In this document: positions 58,801-64,000 of the stretch, piece by piece
Position numbering within the stretch: the first letter of the stretch is position 1
Layout: the number at the start of each line of letters is the position of its first letter
The notes under the pieces: model-generated
Told to the model about the DNA's origin: nothing
The model's input: only the letters and a program-made list of their open reading frames with translations
Database searches by the model: none
Assembly: GCA_964016875.1 (NCBI GenBank)
Contig: OZ024718.1
Coordinates: 5,337,001-5,401,000, forward strand
Origin: Fallopia convolvulus
Taxonomy: Eukaryota > Streptophyta > Magnoliopsida > Caryophyllales > Polygonaceae
Reading direction: 5' to 3'
DNA length: 64,000 nt
Position numbers and translations under genes: made by a program

Positions 58801-60170
58801 GTAATTTGGTTGCGTCAATGTTTTATATTTTTTCATTTTAATGAAGTATTGCCCAAGTTTCGATTGGGCTAGGACAATTGAGCGTGTGAGGAATACTTTC
58901 CCACATAAAGTTGGGACTAAACTTGTATAGCATATAAAATTTTGAGTTACTCCTTCTATTGTCAATTGGTTTTAGAATATAATCCTATCGAGCCTAGGTA
59001 CAAAGTTCAATGTGCGTGTTGTGGTTGGACCCCCACTTCATATTGGCTGGCCGAATTATCACACCCTTACCTCATCATTCTATCTATTCTAGTACACCAT
59101 CAATTAATGGAAGAACTTGTTTCATCTCAGGATTGTTTCACTTGTGGGTAGAAATGGGCTTTTGGGTGAAAGGTGATTTTTAGTGTTTTGAAAAACATAA
59201 AAGGCAGAGAGATTTGCACGGATTTCAAGAATATTAAAAGTGGATTTTGGGTAGAAAGGGATTTTATGGTGAAATTGAAACAAGGTCGCGCATCAAATGG
59301 CAAAAAAAAGCCTAGTTATTGTGAATAAGTTATGTGAGTGAGTCCTTTAATTAGTGTGAGTAAGTGTGTGTTTAATAGACACATGTAATAAGTTACTTAC
59401 TCTTCAAGACATTGTGTGAGCTATTTGAGTTGGTCTTTTGGCCTTGTAAATTAGCATTATTGGATCATATTTTAGAGCATGATTGCTCACCTTACTCTTT
59501 GTTCCTCTCATTTGAAAGTTCATTAGATTCGTTAAGCGGAATCTCAGATCAAATTTAAACATCTAATCGTAGGATCTTCATGCATAATCAATAGATTAAT
59601 CATCGTTCATAGAAGATACATGTTGATGCGTGAACCAGAACAAAACAAGGAGTGAATGAGAAATAAAGCCTCAAATGTGACTTCTCTACTTGGTCCACAT
59701 GAGCCCGGTCTAGATCGCCTTTGACTTCGACTGCTAGGGTGAAGAACAATGGAGAGCACGAAAAATGGAGAGGATAAAGCAAGAAGGAATCATCATGCCA
59801 TGAGAAGAGTCAATGACATTTAAATATAACTCACATCCCCAATTGTAACCTCTTCTTTTTAGATAAGGAGCAATCAATTTTTAGAGGAGAGTTAAAACTC
59901 TTTCAAATGTAACATTCATCCAATTTGAAACTCCTTTTTCATTCATTACACCCCACTTAATTATTTATTTATTTCTTAAATAAAGCTTATCTCATTAGTC
60001 ATTACTATTAGTATATATCCAATATACATTAATAATAAAATCATCTTTCATTTTGATCTAGTCCGTCAACTCTAAGTGTGTGACCGCATAGGACCCGTTT
60101 ATAATAGCCATGAGTTTAACTCGTTGTGAGAGGATTCACTCATAAAGAGGGTGTCGATTTTACAAAGACG
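58801..60170. other. Intergenic stretch without a recognised gene
   Basis: Short ORFs only. GCATGATTGCTCACCTTACT and similar segments have no recognised match. Bases near 60,050-60,160 (GACCGCATAGGACCC, TTTACAAAGACG) could be the edge of the copia relic that follows. Confidence 0.3.
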
Positions 60171-61450
60171 TTTTCATCAATAGTATTAAGACAACAATTC
60201 GTGCATTGGTGCAGTAGCTTTGACAGAGTGGAAGATTGATCAACTTGATGTCAACAATGTGTTTTTGCATATAGATTTACATGATCATGTGTACATGAGT
60301 TCATTGGGATTTTCTCTTCCAAAACCTTCTTTTGTCTGCAAACTCGACAAGAGTCTTTATGGTTTGAGGGAGGCTTCTCACCAGTAATATGAAAAGTTGT
60401 TTGATGCTCTTCATAGCCAAGGTTATGTGTCATCTCTAATGGCTTCTCTTTGTTTTTCAAGAAATCTAGGGGTTATCTAGTGTTATTGGTAGTTTATGTG
60501 GATGACATTCTTATGACAAATAATAATAATGCTAAGATTTGTGCTTTGAATTAACATTTTTTTTGAATTCCTAGTATAGGATAAAGGTTTGGGATGAGTC
60601 CATTATTTTCTTGGGATTGACTTTTTCGTGTCTCAAAAGAATGTGCTTAGCCAATGCAAAACTCTTATGGAATTGCTTGAAGAGTTTGATTGTTCTAAGA
60701 TTTCTCTTGCTTATGTACCTCTTAAGACTATTTTGAAGTTTGATGACAATGCACAATTTCTTCTTGACGCCTCTCTATATCGTAAAGCTCATTATGATGT
60801 TGAATTTTATGCTGCATACATGACTTGATATAGCATTAATAATGTAGATTCTAAGCAAGATCTTTCAGGCAACAACCACGAATCATTACAAAAGCAGCCA
60901 TTCATACATTGTGCTACTTGAATGAACATAGTTATTTGGATGTGCTCTTTAATTCTTATCTAGATCTTCAATTTTTGGGATATTGTGACATAGATTCAAC
61001 TTCCTATAGCAACACTAAGGAAGTCTATAACTGGCTACTTCACCTTGTTTGGCGTATTTTCAATTTTCTGTCCTAGAAGTCTAAGAAGGCAAGAAGCAAG
61101 CGATCTTATCTTTGTCCGCAAAACAAAATTTGAATATTGTTCTCTCATGTAAATCAATGCTGAATTTGCCTGGTTGTCTTATTTGCTTCATGAATGGGAG
61201 GTTTCGGGGTTGATTCCAATACCAATTAATTAAACGTGACAGTCAAGTCGCTATCCAAATTGCCTGTGCTCTCGTATTCCATGAGCGAACGAAATATATA
61301 AACTTGGATTGACATTTTGTTCGGCAACATGATCGAGAAGTTGAAGCCACTCAGGCTCTCTGACCCATTTAATTTTTGGAGTTGAATTTTAACCCTAAAG
61401 ATTTTAGACAATTCGAATCGAATATTGACATGTCTAAATGATTTTTTGTA
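60171..61450 (+). mobile_element. Decayed Ty1/copia reverse transcriptase and RNase H
   Basis: Plus-strand pieces: WKIDQLDVNNVFLHIDLHDH at about 60,220-60,285; GFSLPKPSFVCKLDKSLYGL then REASHQ and a stop at about 60,310-60,388; LLVVYVDDILMTN at about 60,480-60,520; and near 61,225-61,330 SQVAIQIACALVFHERTKYI then LDWHFVRQHDREVE. Many stops and shifts are present; it is an old relic. Confidence 0.8.
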
Positions 61451-61637
61451 ATGGAGGTTGAAGAGATTGTTTATAAAACTTTAACCTTGATGGCACCCTT
61501 CAAAAAAATGAATTGATGTGAATATACACCGTACACCCCCTTTTACACAGAATTAAATTACTTCACTATAAAAATAACGATGCTAAATTGCTAATCTAAC
61601 TTCTTTCCAATAAACTATAATTAACCAATGGCAGAGT

Positions 61638-62085
61638 CAGGCCGGTCCAAAGACAAGGGCAAGATGGGCGCAGGCTCAGACCCCATAATTTTTGGGCCCA
61701 AAATTCTTAATATTTAATATAACTAAAAGAGTGAAAGTATGCATACAAATATGTGTTTGCTTAGTGGAAAAATACATTTAAAGCTTCTTTTTCTTTTCAA
61801 TAAGTTATGTGTTCAAATCTTGTATCTTTTTTATATTTATTATTAGTCTACTTGTCAACCAAATAATATGGGTCCATCATTTATTGATTTTTAGTAGAAT
61901 TTAAGTGTAATTATAGTATAAATCTTTCAAAAAAATTATTTTTCGTTTATTTTTAATAATATATGATAATTAAGATAATTTACACACTTTTATTATATTT
62001 TCTATTTTTTTAATATCATAATACATAAGAATGGGGCCCTCTTTTTTTTTTACCCAGGGCCCTTAATATATTAGGACCGACACTA
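61638..62085. mobile_element. hAT-like MITE with exact 8-bp duplication
   Basis: GGCAGAGT is duplicated at 61,630-61,637 and 62,086-62,093. The ends are CAGGCCGGTCC and the reverse complement of TAGTGTCGGTCC. The interior has GGGCCC-rich ends (GGGCCCAAAATTC, GGGGCCCTC) around AT-rich DNA, with no ORF. Confidence 0.85.
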
Positions 62086-62093
62086 GGCAGAGT

Positions 62094-62860
62094 GCAAATT
62101 CAAATTAATAACTTAAATTCTACGTGTCAACACTCCGACGAACTTATATGCTTATAGCATTAGTTTAATCTCCAAACTATTTTATTTGATTAATTTAATT
62201 ACTAAGACTAAGTAGCATTAGTAAAGAGGCCCTTTGCAGATACAAGCGACATATACTATTATATATAGTGCATCTGTGCATGCATCCAAATTCCTAAGTG
62301 CACCACGCGGTTTTTCTAATCCAATCTTATAGTTATATATTTGACACATCATAACACAATAATCGGTGTCAAACAAAAGTGCGAATATTCTTTCTTAAGA
62401 ATCCAACTAAATCAGCATACAACATAAATTATACTACTCCATTTGTGGTAGTACTCCCCCAAGTTATGTGTTCTTGACTTCTTGTAATGCTGTCAAATCT
62501 GACCCATGCCTAGTGGCTAATAGCACTTCAAAACGGAAACAATATTACCACAAATTAACTGAGAACATTTCAAAGAAGTTGGCAACAAGATAGGGACAAG
62601 CAAAGAAAAAGTAAAGGCTAATCCAGCAAGAAAATCAGCGACCCGAGTTGAAAATACTTAAGCTCATTACAAAAACAAATCAACATAATTAAAATTTCAT
62701 TTTTATTTAATAAAATTTATATATTTTTTGTTTGGAGGAAGACTAAACAAATGCTACATAACGTAGTAAAGCATGCCTTGCCACACATTAACTACCTGCT
62801 ACGGATGCATGGAGAGACCAAAATTTGCAGGAGTCATGACTCATGATAGGGTTGAGCACC
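62094..62860. other. Intergenic stretch
   Basis: No gene is seen; AT-rich sequence with no repeat of note. Confidence 0.35.
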
Positions 62861-62863
62861 TGA

Positions 62864-63133
62864 GCATGATCGAGTTGGTTCAAACTCAATTGACGGAATC
62901 AAAATCGATATTATTCAGTTTGGTTTCAGTTTTAAAAAAAAATTGGTTTCAGTTTCGGTTCAAATTTCTCAAAAAATAACCTTCTATCCTTCCTTAATAA
63001 CCAAAAAAATCGAAACCAAACCAAACCAATTTGGTTCGATCAGTTTTCGATTTACTTTAAATCAAATTTCGGTTTTCGATTCGGTTCGATTTTTATCGAT
63101 TTAGTTGGATTTTAAACCAATGTTCAACCCTAA
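62864..63133. mobile_element. Probable MITE of GGTTCGGTTT-type words
   Basis: It starts AGGGTTGAGCAC and ends GTTCAACCCT in inverted orientation. The interior is repeated TTTCGGTTCGATT and AAATCGAAACCAAACC words on both strands. TCATGA is present on both sides, but an exact duplication was not fixed. Confidence 0.6.
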
Positions 63134-63389
63134 TCATGACCACAATAATGTATTCGAAAATGGTAATAAGTGTGACTAAATTATGTTTAATAGAATTAAC
63201 AAACAAAATGTAGTAATTCTATTAAAACATAATTTAGTCACCCTCTCGGATTAAAAATAATAATAATCAGTCACCCTCGAAATGAAACTTTCAGCTTCTT
63301 AAATCACTGGGCCCAATATAAATAAATAGACTGGATTGGATTCTGATTAGGCCCAATCTCTCTAATTTGGGCTGAGCCTAACAAATCTA

Positions 63390-63790
63390 AAAGTAAAGGC
63401 CCTCTCCACTATCAACATCGACCCCAAGAACGTGGTCTCTCCAAAGGTGGATTTTGTAACTAGATCTCCCACCGAGAATATTTGCTAAACATGGCTTGAA
63501 TACAACTAGGAGGAGAATCATAAACAAAAAAAAAAAATTATCAATGCTAATCGAAACATTTGCTAAGTTGTCCGCCATATCATTAAGACGTCTCGGGATG
63601 GACTTGAATCGAACTTGCCAATCATTTTCTCGAACCAACTGCTTGCATTGATCAATGAGATGGTAATCCGGGTGAGTGATAGGCATTGCCCCCCAAGCAG
63701 CTTCCAAGCAATAGTAGAGTCAGTTTCAACAATGAGATTGGTACAATCCAAATCTAGTCCTTGCTTAAGACCATGGTAAATTGCCCAAAG
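63390..63790 (-). mobile_element. LINE-type RNase H fragment
   Basis: Minus frames at 63,751-63,563 and 63,707-63,387 give LDCTNLIVETDSTIAWKLL then, after a shift, HPDYHLIDQCKQLVRENDWQ then VRFKSIPRRLNDMADNLAN. These fit RNase H with the ETD and N..AD..A motifs. One frameshift lies near 63,690. Confidence 0.7.
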
Positions 63791-63839
63791 GACTAAAAAT
63801 AAAATTGTTTGAACGACACATATCCGTGGGTAATTGACC

Positions 63840-64000
63840 CGCTCGCTTCATCCGAATACACGTGAAAAATTGAACAAAAGCGGGTGATGGATGGGTCGGG
63901 TTTCGGGTCGGATATGGGTGAGATTTTACACCCAATTCACCCGACCCATCATCCGACTCACCCATATATTTTCACCTTATATATATACTATATTCTAATA
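63840..64000. mobile_element. Partial GGGTCGG-rich MITE cut by the window end
   Basis: GGGTGATGGATGGGTCGGG followed by TTCACCCGACCCATCATCC forms an inverted structure, like the interiors of the hAT-like MITEs at 29,115, 35,239 and 46,025. Its ends and duplication cannot be seen here. Confidence 0.5.

Noticed and set aside
1..64000. tRNA or rRNA genes
   Set aside because: No cloverleaf with TTCGANTC-type box B plus box A, and no rRNA-like segment, was recognised by eye; a tRNAscan-SE or Infernal run would settle this.

Overview
The window is nuclear DNA of a flowering plant, most likely a eudicot. It has spliced genes with GT-AG introns, a plant-type phosphoenolpyruvate carboxylase, a plant 14-3-3 gene, TTTAGGG telomere-type repeats and a dense mix of Ty1/copia, Ty3/gypsy, LINE, hAT, Mutator-like and Tourist-like elements. 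Fewer than ten host genes or gene relics are present; the rest is mostly decayed transposons.

Layout. 1-540: 3' end of a broken I29-domain gene. 660-12,400: old gypsy material with one complete 2.9-kb LTR, plus a tandemly duplicated pair of unidentified exon-like fragments (3.2-4.6 kb). 13.6-14.1 kb: copia relic. 14.4-35.0 kb: four head-to-tail copies (A-D) of one gene type. It has a short basic first exon followed by five exons, each coding one cathepsin-propeptide-inhibitor-like domain (I29, ERFNIN motif) with no protease domain. Copy B (20,374-22,965) is fully open: 6 exons, 429 residues, every internal intron in phase 1. Copies A, C and D each carry a different disabling lesion. Copia, LINE and MITE relics separate A from B and C from D.

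36.2-38.7 kb (minus): intact six-exon 14-3-3 gene, 264 residues. 40.6-44.9 kb (minus): intact ten-exon PEPC gene, 967 residues, with the residues of the malate-sensitive C3 form. 46.9-52.1 kb: a recent copia element with 255-bp LTRs and an AACAC target duplication, inserted in a LINE relic. 52.8-56.2 kb: a 3.3-kb element with long inverted arms, a 9-bp target duplication and blocks of telomere-type repeat inside. 56.9-64 kb: a TRIM-like element, an inverted array of GAGTGTGCAT-type repeats, copia and LINE relics and hAT MITEs.

The most unusual content is the poly-I29 cluster. Free-standing I29 inhibitors of cysteine proteases are known from animals, including salmon salarin with four I29 repeats. 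A five-domain plant version built from one-domain, phase-1 exons and amplified in tandem is worth following up. The inhibitory role is inferred from domain resemblance only. PEPC and 14-3-3 are neighbours here, but nothing in the sequence shows a functional link between them and the cluster.
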